NCBI GenBank assembly: GCA_030680605.1
Contig: JAUXUQ010000010.1
Location: forward strand, 212,826 to 276,825
Length of the DNA: 64,000 bases
Source of the DNA: Gammaproteobacteria bacterium
GTDB taxonomy: Bacteria > Pseudomonadota > Gammaproteobacteria > SURF-13
Direction: 5' to 3'
In this document: positions 41,074 through 50,552 of the stretch, one piece after another
Numbering within the stretch: the first letter of the stretch is position 1
Layout of the letters: each line of letters opens with the position of its first letter
Translations under genes and position numbers: made by a program
Notes under the pieces: generated by a model
The model's input: only the letters and a program-made list of their open reading frames with translations
Told to the model about the DNA's origin: nothing
Database searches by the model: none

Positions 41074-42156
41074 TCAACGCAGCTTCAGTGTCGCGAGGCC
41101 GATCAGCACCAGCACCACGGTGATGATCCAGAAGCGCACGATTACGCGCGGCTCGGGCCAGCCCTTGAGTTCGAAATGGTGGTGCAGCGGCGCCATGCGG
41201 AAGATGCGTTTGCCGGTGAGCTTGAACGACGCGACCTGCAGAATCACCGACACGGTTTCGATCACGAATACGCCGCCCATGATGAACAGCACGATTTCCT
41301 GGCGCACTACCACCGCGATCACGCCCAGTGCCGCGCCGAGGCCGAGTGCGCCGATGTCACCCATGAATACCTGCGCCGGGTAAGTGTTAAACCACAGGAA
41401 GCCGAGTCCTGCGCCGGCCAGTGCGCCACAGAAAATCACCAGCTCACCTGCGCCCGGAATGTGGGGAATGCCGAGGTAGTGGGCGAAGTTCACATGACCG
41501 CTGGCATAGGCAAAGATGCCGAGCGCTGCACCGACCATTACCGTGGGCATAATGGCGAGCCCGTCCAGGCCGTCGGTGAGATTGACCGCGTTGCTCGTGC
41601 CCACGATGACGAAGTAGGCCAGTGCGATAAACAGCACGCCAAGCTCCAGCGTGGCGTGTTTGAAAAACGGGACGATGAGCTGGGTCTCGGCGGGAATCTG
41701 CGCGCTGAAAAAAAGTATCATCGCCGCACCCAAGCCCACGACGGATTGCCAGAAATATTTGCTGCGCGCAGACAGACCCTTGGAGCTGCCCTGGGTCAGC
41801 TTGGCATAGTCATCGATGCCGCCGATCACACCGAATAGCAGCGTAACCAGCAGCACCAGCCAGACGTGACGATTGCCGAGGTCGGCCCACAGCAGCGTTG
41901 CTACTGTAATGGAGACCAGTATCAGCGCACCGCCCATGGTTGGCGTACCCGCCTTGCTCAGATGACTTTGCGGTCCGTCGTCACGCACCTGCTGGCCGAT
42001 CTGGCGGAAACTCAGCAGGCGGATCATGCGCGGACCCAGCAGGAGTGAAATCAGCAGCGCGGTCAGTACGCCGAGAATGGCGCGTAGCGTGAGATACTGA
42101 AACACGCCAAAGACGCTGTAGAATTGTTCCAGATGTTTAAACAGGTACAGCAGCAT
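41074..42156 (-). CDS. mraY: Phospho-N-acetylmuramoyl-pentapeptide transferase (lipid I synthase)
   Basis: Polytopic inner-membrane enzyme that transfers phospho-MurNAc-pentapeptide to undecaprenyl phosphate. It has 360 residues and ten hydrophobic segments. Catalytic aspartates are in GGIDDYAK and [14 protein letters not shown], a third conserved Asp in [13 protein letters not shown], and the [11 protein letters not shown] loop near the C-terminus is intact. It is two bases downstream of murF. Confidence 0.97.
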   Translation of the reverse strand: MLLYLFKHLEQFYSVFGVFQYLTLRAILGVLTALLISLLLGPRMIRLLSFRQIGQQVRDDGPQSHLSKAGTPTMGGALILVSITVATLLWADLGNRHVWLVLLVTLLFGVIGGIDDYAKLTQGSSKGLSARSKYFWQSVVGLGAAMILFFSAQIPAETQLIVPFFKHATLELGVLFIALAYFVIVGTSNAVNLTDGLDGLAIMPTVMVGAALGIFAYASGHVNFAHYLGIPHIPGAGELVIFCGALAGAGLGFLWFNTYPAQVFMGDIGALGLGAALGVIAVVVRQEIVLFIMGGVFVIETVSVILQVASFKLTGKRIFRMAPLHHHFELKGWPEPRVIVRFWIITVVLVLIGLATLKLR

Positions 42157-42158
42157 GA

Positions 42159-43517
42159 TCAGTGCTCCGTTGCCGTGAGTGCCGCGACCACGCGCTCCAT
42201 CTCCGCGCTGTGTGAGCCCTTTACCAGCAGCGTGATGTCATCCGCATGGTTGCCTGCAATCGCCAGGCGAATCGCGTCGACCAGTTCGGCCTGGGTGGCA
42301 AAGTGGTGCGCGCCATGGCCAAAACTCTTGCTGGCTTCGCGGCTCAGTTCACCCACACAATAGAGGCGATTGATGCCCGCTGCATGTGCCGCGCGGCCGA
42401 CCGCGTGGTGCGCTTGCGCTGCATCAGGTCCCAACTCCGCCATATCACCCAGCACCAGCCACTTGGCGCCTGGCTGCGCAGCCAGCACCGTGATACCTGC
42501 ATTCAGTGAGGCCGGGTTGGCGTTGTAGCTGTCATCAATGATGCGCACGCCATTGTAGCCAGTGCGCAGCTGCAGCCGCCCCGCCACGGCCCGCATGCCT
42601 TCCAGTCCGTGCTGAATATCGGTGAGCGGGGCCTCGACGGCCAGCGCCGCCGCCGTGGCTGCAAGCGCATTCATGACGTTGTGCTTGCCGGGCAGTTTGA
42701 GGCGTAGCGCCAGTTGTCCGGCGGGCGTCACCAGCTGGATCAGGCTGCCGTCGGCATGCGCCTCCCATTGCGCACTCACATCGGCGGGTTGTGACAGCCC
42801 GAAGCTCAGACAGCGACGACTGCCTGCGAGCCCGCGCCACAGGGGTGCATACACGTCATCGGCATTGATCACGGCGATGCCATCGTCATCCAGCCCGGCA
42901 TAGATCTCGCCCTTGCCGTGCGCCACGCCGTCCAGGCTGCCAAAGCCTTCCAGATGGGCCGGGCCGGCATTGGTGATGAGTGCGACCGTAGGACGCACCA
43001 GCTGGGTGAGATAGCCTATTTCACCCAGGTGATTGGCGCCCATCTCGATCACGGCATAACGATGCTTGCCATCGAGCTGGAACAGGGTCAGCGGTACGCC
43101 GATGTCGTTGTTGAAGTTGCCCTGGGTAACGAGCATGGGGCCGCTCTGGGCCAGAATTGCGGCGATCATTTCCTTTACGGTGGTTTTGCCATTACTGCCG
43201 GTGACGCCAATCACCGGCAGTGAAAACTGCGCCCGCCAGCCAGCGGCGAGTTGGCCCAGCCCTTGGTGGGTGTGCGCTACCGCGAGCTGGGGCAGTGGGG
43301 CCTCTACCCGCTGGTTTACCAAGGCCGCCACCGCACCCTTGGCGAACGCTTCGGAAATAAAGTGGTGACCATCGAAATTTGGGCCGACAAGCGCAACGAA
43401 TAAATTGCCGTGTTGCAGGCTGCGGGTATCCGTGCTCACGCCGCGAAACGTCACATCGGCGCCGATGTGTTCGGCGGCGAGCAGGTGGGCGGCGGCGGAG
43501 AGTTGCATCTGGATCAT
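42159..43517 (-). CDS. murF: UDP-N-acetylmuramoyl-tripeptide--D-alanyl-D-alanine ligase
   Basis: Adds the D-Ala-D-Ala dipeptide made by Ddl. It has 452 residues, three-domain Mur ligase with P-loop [17 protein letters not shown] (about 110) and the substrate-binding stretch [13 protein letters not shown] (about 325). The listed ATG (43517) overlaps the murE stop by 4 bases, but GGAGG is better spaced for the ATG three codons later (43508), so the true start may be there. It overlaps nothing downstream. Confidence 0.96.
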   Translation of the reverse strand: MIQMQLSAAAHLLAAEHIGADVTFRGVSTDTRSLQHGNLFVALVGPNFDGHHFISEAFAKGAVAALVNQRVEAPLPQLAVAHTHQGLGQLAAGWRAQFSLPVIGVTGSNGKTTVKEMIAAILAQSGPMLVTQGNFNNDIGVPLTLFQLDGKHRYAVIEMGANHLGEIGYLTQLVRPTVALITNAGPAHLEGFGSLDGVAHGKGEIYAGLDDDGIAVINADDVYAPLWRGLAGSRRCLSFGLSQPADVSAQWEAHADGSLIQLVTPAGQLALRLKLPGKHNVMNALAATAAALAVEAPLTDIQHGLEGMRAVAGRLQLRTGYNGVRIIDDSYNANPASLNAGITVLAAQPGAKWLVLGDMAELGPDAAQAHHAVGRAAHAAGINRLYCVGELSREASKSFGHGAHHFATQAELVDAIRLAIAGNHADDITLLVKGSHSAEMERVVAALTATEH

Positions 43518-45067
43518 TCCTCCATCTCATGCAGCAGGCGCTGCACCTGCTCACGGTCGCTGAGCGGCAGTTTTTCATTGCCGATCTGCTGGTAGTCCTC
43601 GTGGCCCTTGCCGGCTATCAGCACGGTGTCCGTGGGCAAGGCGTGGTGCAGCACGAAGGCAATGGCCTCGGCGCGCCCGCGATGGATATAAACAGCGTCC
43701 GGGTTGGCCATGCCGCCCAGGATGTCGGTGATGATGCTCACCGGGTCTTCGTGGCGCGGATTGTCATCCGTGAGTACGATGAAGTTGGCATGCGCCTCCG
43801 CTGCCTGGCCCATGAGCGGACGCTTGCCACGGTCACGGTCGCCGCCGGCACCAAAGACGCACCACAGCTTGCCGCCGGGCGGAGTATGTTCACGCAGTGT
43901 CTGCAGGGCCTGGGCCAGGGCATCCGGGGTGTGGGCGTAGTCCACCACCACCAGCGGACGCCGCCGTCCGCCGCCGAAGCGCTCCATGCGGCCGGCTATG
44001 GGCTGTACGCCCTCCAGTCGATCCAGCGCATGCTTCAACGACTTGCCTTGCAGCAGCAGTACGCTGAGTGCCGCGAGCAGGTTGGAGGCGTTGAAGCGGC
44101 CGAGCAGCGGGCTGTGCAACATGCCATCACCTGCGGGCGTATGCACCTTCATACGCAGCCCGTCAGGGCCGAGCTTGAGCTGACTGCCGCGCACGCCGCT
44201 GGCAGCTGCCGCGCCCAGCCCGTAGTGGAGGGTTTTGATGTGATCGGGCAGCGTGTTGATGATCTCGCGCCCATAGGCGTCATCGGTGTTGATCACTGCG
44301 CGCCGCAGTCCGGGCATCAGGAACAGGCGGCGTTTGGCCTGACCGTATTCTTCCATGCTGGCGTGATAATCGAGATGATCGCGAGTGAGGTTGGTGAATA
44401 CTGCGGTATCGAAACTGACACCGTTGGCGCGGCCCTGGGTAAGCCCGTGGGATGAAACCTCCATCACCACATGATGGGCCTGCGCGGCCCGGAACTGTGC
44501 CAGCAGTGCGTGCAGCTTGAGGGCATCGGGCGTGGTGTTGTGCGCGCTCTGCAATTGACCGTAGAGCCCGTAGCCCAGCGTGCCGATGACCCCGCAGGCG
44601 GTTTTGTTGTCCTCTGACAGCGCCTGCGCAAGTATATGGCTGACTGAAGTCTTGCCGTTGGTGCCGGTGATGCCGATGATGCTGAGGTGTTGGCACGGGT
44701 AATCATAAAAGCGTTCGGCAATCACCCCTGCACGCTGGCTCAACTGCTCAACGCTGATCATGGGCGTACGTTTTTTGTGTTCATTGCAGCCAGTTTGCAG
44801 TTCATGTGGCGCGTGCTCTGTGGACCATTCCCAGGCCACGGCAGCGGCGCCTGCCTGTATGGCTTGTTCGATGTGGCGGTGGCCATCGGTCTGCGTGCCG
44901 CGACAGGCGAGAAACAGGTCACCGGCGCGGGTGGTGCGGCTGTCCAGCGAGAGACCGTAGATCAAGCGCTCACAGGCGGGCGCGATTTCAGTGAAGCCCG
45001 CCAGCAGGGCTGACAGTCGGTGTGCCGCGGGTGCATGGTAACTGCTGGAACGTGAGGCAGCTGTCAT
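43514..45067 (-). CDS. murE: UDP-N-acetylmuramoyl-tripeptide synthetase (meso-DAP adding)
   Basis: Adds the third residue of the stem peptide. It has 517 residues. P-loop GITGTNGKTSVSHILAQAL lies near residue 130. The motif DNPRHEDP near residue 435 is the diagnostic DNPR signature for meso-diaminopimelate rather than lysine. This agrees with a Gram-negative wall and with dapA in the same window. It starts with ATGA overlap of ftsI and ends in overlap with murF. Confidence 0.97.
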   Translation of the reverse strand: MTAASRSSSYHAPAAHRLSALLAGFTEIAPACERLIYGLSLDSRTTRAGDLFLACRGTQTDGHRHIEQAIQAGAAAVAWEWSTEHAPHELQTGCNEHKKRTPMISVEQLSQRAGVIAERFYDYPCQHLSIIGITGTNGKTSVSHILAQALSEDNKTACGVIGTLGYGLYGQLQSAHNTTPDALKLHALLAQFRAAQAHHVVMEVSSHGLTQGRANGVSFDTAVFTNLTRDHLDYHASMEEYGQAKRRLFLMPGLRRAVINTDDAYGREIINTLPDHIKTLHYGLGAAAASGVRGSQLKLGPDGLRMKVHTPAGDGMLHSPLLGRFNASNLLAALSVLLLQGKSLKHALDRLEGVQPIAGRMERFGGGRRRPLVVVDYAHTPDALAQALQTLREHTPPGGKLWCVFGAGGDRDRGKRPLMGQAAEAHANFIVLTDDNPRHEDPVSIITDILGGMANPDAVYIHRGRAEAIAFVLHHALPTDTVLIAGKGHEDYQQIGNEKLPLSDREQVQRLLHEMEE

Positions 45068-46833
45068 TCGGCATCTCCTGTATAAGTGTCTGGGGACAGG
45101 GTGTTGATGCTTGTCTGGTGCAAATCAGTGCGGGGCAGGTTGTGTGCGAGCTGCTGTGTCTGAACGACAGGGGCATCCGGTGCGATATTGAGCAGACGCA
45201 GGGCGCCTGCCATGACACGCGAAAACACCGGGGCTGCGACATGGCCGCCATAATACTGTTCGCCCCCAGGCTCATTGATGACCACGACGGTGACCAGGCG
45301 TGGGTGATGTGCGGGAGCGAAACCGGCAAACAATGCAACATAGCGACTCTTGTCATAACCGTGCGCGCCGACCTTGTGTACCGTGCCGGTTTTTCCTCCC
45401 ACACGATAACCTGTGACACGGGCCTGGGTGCCGGTGCCGCCTTCATGGGTGACGCTCTCCAGCATGGAGCGCAGTGCCGCCGCCGTATCCGATTGCATGA
45501 CGGTATTGGCATTCGACGGCTTCTTTACGGGCAGAAACGATGCCGGATGCAGTTGCCCGCCGTTGGCAATCGTTGCATAGGCGCTGGCGAGTTGCAGCGC
45601 GGTTGTCGAAACGCCATATCCAAAGGCAAGTGTGGCACGCTCCACCTCGCGCCAGCGTGTGTAAGGCGGCAGCACGCCGTCCGCTTCACCCGGAAAACTG
45701 CTGCCAGTGGCGGCACCAAAACCCACGCCTGAAAACATGCGCCACAACTGTTCGCGAGAGATGGCGAGCGCCATCTTGGAGGCGCCGACGTTGCTTGATT
45801 TCTGGATTACGGTGGCAACATCAATGCGCCCGTAGTCATGGATATCCCGCACGCTCTTGTTGCCCACGCGCAGCAGGCCGGGCGCGGTATCGATCAGTGT
45901 GCCGGGTTGGTACAGTCCGGACTCCAGGGCGGCGGCGGCGGTGAAGGGCTTGATCGTGGAGCCGGGTTCAAACAGGTCGGTGACTGCGCGGTTGCGCTTG
46001 TCACTGCGCGCGCCATTGGAGCGGTTCGGGTTGTAGGCAGGGAAATTGACCATGGCCAGCACTTCACCTGTACCGGCCTCCATGACCACCAGTGAGCCTG
46101 AGCGGGCCTTGTGTTGCAGCAGCGCCGCCTTGAGTTCGCGGTAGGCCAGGTACTGGATACGGCGATCGAGGCTGAGACGTAACTCCCTGCCGGGGCGCGG
46201 GATGCTCAGACTCTCTACATCTTCCACGATACGGCCGAGCCTGTCCTTGATCACGCGTTTTGCCCCGGGTACGCCGCGCAGCCAGTCGTCGTAGGCGAGT
46301 TCGATGGCCTCCTGCCCGATATCGTCCACGTTGGTGATGCCGACCACATGCGCCATGATCTCGCCGTCCGGATAGTAGCGCCGATACTCACGCATGAGCG
46401 CCACCCCAGGCACATTGAGGGCCATCACGCGGGCCGCGAGGTCGGGGTCGATGCGGCGCTTGATATAGACAAACTCGCGTTCCAGCCGCGCGGCCAGATA
46501 GGCTGCGAGGCCATCACTGTCGAGATCGAGCAGGGCGGCGAGGGCTGGCCAGTCGGCTTGGGCGGTGGCGAGTTCGCGCGGGTTGGCCCACACTGACTCC
46601 ACCGGCGTGCTCACTGCCAGAGGTTCGCCATTGCGGTCGGTGATGATGCCGCGATGTGCGGGCAGCGCGACCACGCGCAGGTAGCGTGCCTCGCCCTGGT
46701 CACGCAGAAATTCCTTGTGCACCACATGCAGATCAACCGCACGCCAGACCAGCGTCAGGCCGGCCAGTGCGAGCAGCGTAAACACCACGATGCGGCGTGC
46801 GGGATGGAGGGTAAAGGGCGCGCTGGTGGTCAC
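45064..46833 (-). CDS. ftsI: Septal penicillin-binding protein 3 (FtsI)
   Basis: Class B transpeptidase that cross-links septal peptidoglycan with FtsW. It has 589 residues: a membrane anchor at about 14-34, a PBP-dimer domain (VALPAHRGIITDRNGEPLA) and a transpeptidase domain with active-site FEPGSTIKPF (about 295), KSSNVGASKMA (about 348) and GGKTGTVHKVG (about 482). The start is a GTG overlapping the ftsL stop (GTGA). It corresponds to PBP3, the usual target of cephalosporin-type division blockers. Confidence 0.97.
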   Translation of the reverse strand: MTTSAPFTLHPARRIVVFTLLALAGLTLVWRAVDLHVVHKEFLRDQGEARYLRVVALPAHRGIITDRNGEPLAVSTPVESVWANPRELATAQADWPALAALLDLDSDGLAAYLAARLEREFVYIKRRIDPDLAARVMALNVPGVALMREYRRYYPDGEIMAHVVGITNVDDIGQEAIELAYDDWLRGVPGAKRVIKDRLGRIVEDVESLSIPRPGRELRLSLDRRIQYLAYRELKAALLQHKARSGSLVVMEAGTGEVLAMVNFPAYNPNRSNGARSDKRNRAVTDLFEPGSTIKPFTAAAALESGLYQPGTLIDTAPGLLRVGNKSVRDIHDYGRIDVATVIQKSSNVGASKMALAISREQLWRMFSGVGFGAATGSSFPGEADGVLPPYTRWREVERATLAFGYGVSTTALQLASAYATIANGGQLHPASFLPVKKPSNANTVMQSDTAAALRSMLESVTHEGGTGTQARVTGYRVGGKTGTVHKVGAHGYDKSRYVALFAGFAPAHHPRLVTVVVINEPGGEQYYGGHVAAPVFSRVMAGALRLLNIAPDAPVVQTQQLAHNLPRTDLHQTSINTLSPDTYTGDAE

Positions 46834-47108
46834 GGTTGCTTGATGATCCGGGTGGCGTCAGGCCCGGGCACCGACATTTCCAGTTGCTCGCGTGCAATCG
46901 GGTCAATGCGGCTGTGCGTGGCCCAGGTGCTTTGCTCGAGCTGCAGTTGTCCCCATTCCACATCCATGTCATCGCGCACCTGTTGCAGGGCCTGCAACTC
47001 GATGAACAGCTTGCGGCCTTCGTGGCGGGCGTAGACCACGGCGAGCGCGCTGGCCAGCGCTGCCAGCGCCAGCAGGGCGGCGAATAGCATGTCGCCATGC
47101 AGTCTCAT
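46830..47108 (-). CDS. ftsL: Cell division protein FtsL
   Basis: Small bitopic protein of the FtsQLB complex that signals to FtsWI. It has 92 residues: a very short cytoplasmic part, a membrane helix at about 6-26, then a periplasmic coiled coil (EGRKLFIELQALQQVRDDMD) and a short tail. The family diverges strongly, so the call rests on size, topology and its place between rsmH and ftsI, with ATGA and GTGA overlaps on either side. Confidence 0.93.
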   Translation of the reverse strand: MRLHGDMLFAALLALAALASALAVVYARHEGRKLFIELQALQQVRDDMDVEWGQLQLEQSTWATHSRIDPIAREQLEMSVPGPDATRIIKQP

Positions 47109-48034
47109 GGTTGCCGCTCCGCAACCCGCAGCACGGCACTGCGCGCGCGCGGGTTGGCGGCGATCTCGGCTGCGCCCGGGCGGATGGCCTTACCGACGGC
47201 ACGCCAGCGCGGATGCAGATCGGCATGGATGACGGGAAGTTCGGGCGGTAGTTCGACGCCACGCGCCTCGCGCCGGATGAAGCGTTTTACCAAGCGGTCT
47301 TCCAGGGAGTGAAAGCTGATGACGGCAAGCCGCCCACCGGGCGCTACCACATCGGCACACTGGTTTAGACAAGCAGCCAGATCGTCGAGTTCATGATTGA
47401 TGAAAATACGGATGGCCTGAAAGCTGCGCGTGGCGGGATTTTTGTCGCGCTCCCAGCGCGGGTTGGCGGCGGCCACGGTCTCGGCCAGCTGGCGCGTGGT
47501 GGTGATGGGGGTATGGACGCGTTGGGTCACGATGGCGCGGGCAATGCGGCGCGCATAGCGTTCTTCGCCGTACTCAAACAGGACGCGGACGATCTCGTCT
47601 TCACTGGCCCGCGCCAGCCAGTCGGCGGCGCTGATGCCGCTGTCCGGATCCATGCGCATATCGAGCGGGCCGTCGGAGGAAAAACTGAAGCCGCGCGCAG
47701 GGTCGTCAAGTTGGGGCGAAGACATCCCGAGGTCGAGCAGTACACCATCGACCTTGCCCAGCCACCCCCGGCTTTCAATATGCTGCTTGAGCACCGAAAA
47801 CGACCCCCGTTCAATCATGAAGCGCTTATCCGCCGCCAGCCCCTCCAACCCCGCCTGCACCGCCTGCGGGTCCTTGTCGAGCGCCAGCAGGCGCCCCTCC
47901 TTGCCCAACTTTTCCAGCACCGCTGCCGCATGGCCGCCACGACCGAAGGTACCGTCCACATACCGGCCTTCCGGTTTGATCGCGAGGCCCGTGAGCGCCT
48001 CTTCCAGCAACACCGCACGGTGCTGATTACTCAT
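47105..48034 (-). CDS. rsmH: 16S rRNA (cytosine-1402 N4)-methyltransferase
   Basis: Methylates C1402 in the ribosomal decoding centre (formerly MraW). It has 309 residues. The SAM-binding motif is VDGTFGRGGHAAAVLE near residue 35, and further family blocks are DLGMSSPQLDDPARGFSF and ISFHSLEDRLVKRFIR. It is the second gene of the dcw cluster, separated from mraZ by 71 bases that contain a heptamer-repeat hairpin, and its stop overlaps the ftsL start. Confidence 0.97.
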   Translation of the reverse strand: MSNQHRAVLLEEALTGLAIKPEGRYVDGTFGRGGHAAAVLEKLGKEGRLLALDKDPQAVQAGLEGLAADKRFMIERGSFSVLKQHIESRGWLGKVDGVLLDLGMSSPQLDDPARGFSFSSDGPLDMRMDPDSGISAADWLARASEDEIVRVLFEYGEERYARRIARAIVTQRVHTPITTTRQLAETVAAANPRWERDKNPATRSFQAIRIFINHELDDLAACLNQCADVVAPGGRLAVISFHSLEDRLVKRFIRREARGVELPPELPVIHADLHPRWRAVGKAIRPGAAEIAANPRARSAVLRVAERQP

Positions 48035-48053
48035 CGTTATCTAAACCAGGATT

Positions 48054-48105
48054 TAGGGGCCAGGGGCTACGGAAAATCCCTCGTCTCTAGACCCTAGCCC
48101 CTTAG
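48054..48105. repeat. Heptamer-repeat imperfect palindrome, TAGGGGC type
   Basis: This lies in the mraZ-rsmH gap. The left arm is TAGGGGC-CAGGGGC-TA (48054-48069). The right arm is CTAGACC-CTAGCCC-CTTAG (48087-48105), roughly the inverse, again in 7-base register. It ends exactly at the mraZ stop codon. The unit sequence is unrelated to the other two families. Confidence 0.75.
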
Positions 48106-48564
48106 TTAGAGCGACAGCTTTTTCATGTCGTCGGACAACTCCTTGTAGTCTCCGATATCCTCTTCCAGCCACGCGGCACGCTGCTCGCTCCACGCCGCCT
48201 CGGCCCAGATTTCAAACTTTTTGCCCTGACCGATCAGCACCACCTGCTTGTCGATCTGGGCGAACTCGCGCAGCGGGGCGGGCAGCAGCAGGCGCCCCTG
48301 GCCGTCGAGATCACACTCGGTGGCGTGGCCGATGAGCAGGCGCTGGATGCGGCGTGAGCCCTTGTCGAGGCTGGGCAGGCGGTCGATAACGCGCTCAATC
48401 TCTTCCCACACCGACAGCGGATACAGCCACAGGCAGCGGTCTTCCGGGTCAATGGTGGCCACCAGATTGCCGTTGCACTGGGCCGTCAGGCGCTCACGGT
48501 AGCGCGCGGGCATCGCCATGCGCCCCTTGGCATCCAGACTGAGTGCGTTTACCCCTCGAAACAC
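48106..48564 (-). CDS. mraZ: Division/cell wall cluster transcriptional repressor MraZ
   Basis: AbrB-like DNA-binding protein that represses the dcw cluster. It has 152 residues from a GTG at 48564 (VFRGVNALSLDAKGRMAMP), supported by GGAGG five bases upstream; an ATG at 48618 lies inside the promoter and is rejected. Two MraZ repeats carry the DxxGR signature (DAKGRMAMPARYR and DGQGRLLLP). It is the first gene of the 18-kb cluster, and its own binding site lies directly upstream. Confidence 0.95.
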   Translation of the reverse strand: MFRGVNALSLDAKGRMAMPARYRERLTAQCNGNLVATIDPEDRCLWLYPLSVWEEIERVIDRLPSLDKGSRRIQRLLIGHATECDLDGQGRLLLPAPLREFAQIDKQVVLIGQGKKFEIWAEAAWSEQRAAWLEEDIGDYKELSDDMKKLSL

Positions 48565-48593
48565 GCCTGCCTCCCCACGCCAGCTGCGGCTAA

Positions 48594-48618
48594 CCCACTT
48601 TACCCCACATTTTCCCAC
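48594..48618 (-). promoter_or_regulatory. MraZ operator: three GTGGG boxes at 10-base spacing
   Basis: On the minus strand GTGGG occurs at 48614-48618, 48604-48608 and 48594-48598, each separated by five bases, matching the known MraZ target TGGGN5 repeated. A further GTGGG in the same 10-base phase lies at 48574-48578, one step skipped. The first box overlaps the -10 element, so MraZ binding should block transcription. Confidence 0.9.
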
Positions 48619-48646
48619 TATAGAAAGATAAGTGCTGAATTGTCAA
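48617..48646 (-). promoter_or_regulatory. Main promoter of the dcw cluster (Pmra)
   Basis: TTGACA (48641-48646), an exact -35 consensus, and TATAGT (48617-48622), five of six for -10, are 18 bases apart on the minus strand. Transcription should begin near 48610, about 45 bases before the mraZ start. The -10 overlaps the first MraZ box. Confidence 0.85.
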
Positions 48647-48767
48647 GTGAAATCATTGGAATAGAACAGCATGCTGAGAGCCGGGGCGGGCACGGCAAAA
48701 GGCCCGGGCAGGGGTAGGAGAAGGGGGTAGAAAGAGCTCGATTTACTGGTCAGGGGTAACTGTTAAA

Positions 48768-49132
48768 AGCGGGAGTCAGCCGATAAGCCGGGTTCTGTCG
48801 TGGACAGCCATTCCTCTGGGATACGCGTCACCGCGTACCTCAAGCAACCTACCCGGAAACGGTGCGGGCCGCACCATGGTTTCCCTATTTGGTCTTGCTC
48901 CGGACGGGGTTTTCCCTGCCACCAGTGTTGCCACTGGCGCGGTGCGCTCTTACCGCACCATTTCACCCTTACCGGCCTGCACGGATGCAGACGTAGGCGG
49001 TATGTTTTCTGTGGCACTTTCCATAGGCTCGCGCCTCCCAGGTGTTACCTGGCGTCCTGCCCTGTGGAGCCCGGACTTTCCTCCCCGCGTCTGGATTCCA
49101 GCCACGGAGCGGCTGTCTGGCCGACTCCCGCT
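48768..49132 (-). ncRNA. rnpB: RNase P RNA (type A)
   Basis: Catalytic RNA that matures tRNA 5' ends. The 5' end reads GCGGGAGTCGGCCAGACAGC and pairs with the 3' end GGCTGACTCCCGC as helix P1. The conserved core blocks GGGGAGGAAAGTCCGGGCTC and CAGGGCAG follow, and the 3' part contains the universal AACCCGGCTTATCGG that binds the tRNA CCA end. The length of about 365 is normal for the bacterial type A. It lies upstream of mraZ, as in Pseudomonas. Boundaries are judged from helix P1 and may be off by a few bases. Confidence 0.95.
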
Positions 49133-49249
49133 GCTAGTCTAACATGGCGCAACGCCGCAGCCGTGAATAAGAAATAGTTGACAGTTGAGTAAACCGGTGG
49201 CATTTAGCGGGAGCAGGGGTGGGGTAATAACAGTCAGTCGGGGAAATGT

Positions 49250-49699
49250 ATGAGCACATGCATGACCGAGCACTACCGGAAACTGATCACCCGGTCGGCC
49301 TTGTTTGAAAAGGTCAGCCTGGATGGGATGGCGCGTCTGCTGGAAGCGTGTCCGCTCAAGGATTTGATGCGGAGTGAGGCGCTGCTCAGGCCGGGTCAGC
49401 GCAATGACAAGCTTTATCTGATACTCTCCGGTGCGCTCAACATACACCTGAGCGACACACACGCGGCACCCTTTCTTACGCTGGGTGCAGGCGAGTGCGT
49501 GGGCGAGATTTCCATCCTGACCGAAACCACGACCACTGCTTCCGTTATTGCCGAAGAGGACAGTGTGCTGCTGGTCATCAAACAGTCGACCTTGTGGTCC
49601 ATGACTCGCATCTCGCATGGCCTGGCGCGCAACCTGCTCAAGATCCTGGCGCAGCGTTTGAGGTATAACAACAGGGTCATTGCAGAGGCGGCAGGCTGA
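49250..49699 (+). CDS. Stand-alone cyclic-nucleotide-binding-fold protein (no DNA-binding domain)
   Basis: 149 residues forming a single CRP-type beta-roll (about 15-130) with a C-terminal helix and no helix-turn-helix or other output domain. The phosphate-binding cassette is GAGECVGEISILTETTTTAS. Gly-Glu is kept, but the Arg that contacts cyclic phosphate in CRP is replaced by Thr, so canonical cAMP binding is doubtful. It is a lone gene between rnpB and a convergent DUF3426 gene. A TTGACA at 49178-49183 may belong to its promoter, though the -10 is poor. It may regulate a partner by protein contact; no target is visible. Confidence 0.85.
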   Translation: MSTCMTEHYRKLITRSALFEKVSLDGMARLLEACPLKDLMRSEALLRPGQRNDKLYLILSGALNIHLSDTHAAPFLTLGAGECVGEISILTETTTTASVIAEEDSVLLVIKQSTLWSMTRISHGLARNLLKILAQRLRYNNRVIAEAAG

Positions 49700-49722
49700 C
49701 AGGCGTGCAGGGGCAGGCCTGA

Positions 49723-50547
49723 CTAAAACAGTGCGAAGCTCCATGAGATCAGATCAGGATTGGCCGACGCTGACGGTGTGACCATATCCAGCCTTACAGT
49801 CGTGACAGTCTGGGGTGCCATGCCGCGCCCGATATCAACGTCCGGCAACAGATAGTCGGCGGGCTGGAAGCGGCGGTGCCCCACTAATGCGCCATTGAAA
49901 TCCGCCAGCGTAAGTTCGAGCGCGGGATAAGGCTGCGCGAACGGTGCCTTGTTCAGCAGCGTCACACTGACCAGCAGGGTATTCTGAAAGTGCGGGTGCG
50001 GGCGCACATACTGCCCTTGCAGCTCAATTTGCGTCAGGTTACGCCGCAGGGGCATCGCGCAGTGCGCAAACATCTCCACTAGCGTGCATAACTGTTCCAC
50101 CAGCGGACGCAGCGCCGGCGAGCGCGCGAGGTTGTCGCGCGTGGCGTAGGCATATTGTGCCAGCAGCAAGGCCAGCAAAAAGACAATACCCATGCTCCAC
50201 AGCGCCGTGCCCAACGCCCGGTAGGGCCTTCTGCGCGGACAGGCGAATTCCTCCATCATGATGCGGGGTGGTGTGTCGATCAAGTCAGAAATCATGGGTC
50301 CTGTGGGAGCCATGGATGCGCTAATGACGGCTGCGGGTGACGCGCCCGTCTCATCACCCGCCATGCTGTCGGCTGCAAGCAGGGAGGCCGATGGCGCTGC
50401 AGCGGTTTCCAGCGGTGTGTCACTGAGGCGGCTTAATGCATTGAACGCGCTATCGCAGTGCGCGCAACGCACCTTGCCCAGCGCCGCCTTCAGTTCAGCA
50501 GCGATGATGAGGTATTGCGTGTTGCACAGCGGACATTGCGTGTACAT
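49723..50547 (-). CDS. DUF3426 zinc-ribbon membrane protein
   Basis: 274 residues. The N-terminus is an MJ0042-type zinc ribbon (CPLCNTQYLI at 5-14 and CAHCDSAFNAL at 28-38), followed by a variable low-complexity linker, one membrane helix (about 118-138), and a C-terminal DUF3426 domain (about 165-270) predicted outside the cytoplasm. The function is unknown. It follows prmA on the same strand, as in Pseudomonas (prmA then a DUF3426 gene), so co-transcription is likely. Confidence 0.88.
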   Translation of the reverse strand: MYTQCPLCNTQYLIIAAELKAALGKVRCAHCDSAFNALSRLSDTPLETAAAPSASLLAADSMAGDETGASPAAVISASMAPTGPMISDLIDTPPRIMMEEFACPRRRPYRALGTALWSMGIVFLLALLLAQYAYATRDNLARSPALRPLVEQLCTLVEMFAHCAMPLRRNLTQIELQGQYVRPHPHFQNTLLVSVTLLNKAPFAQPYPALELTLADFNGALVGHRRFQPADYLLPDVDIGRGMAPQTVTTVRLDMVTPSASANPDLISWSFALF

Positions 50548-50552
50548 ATGGG

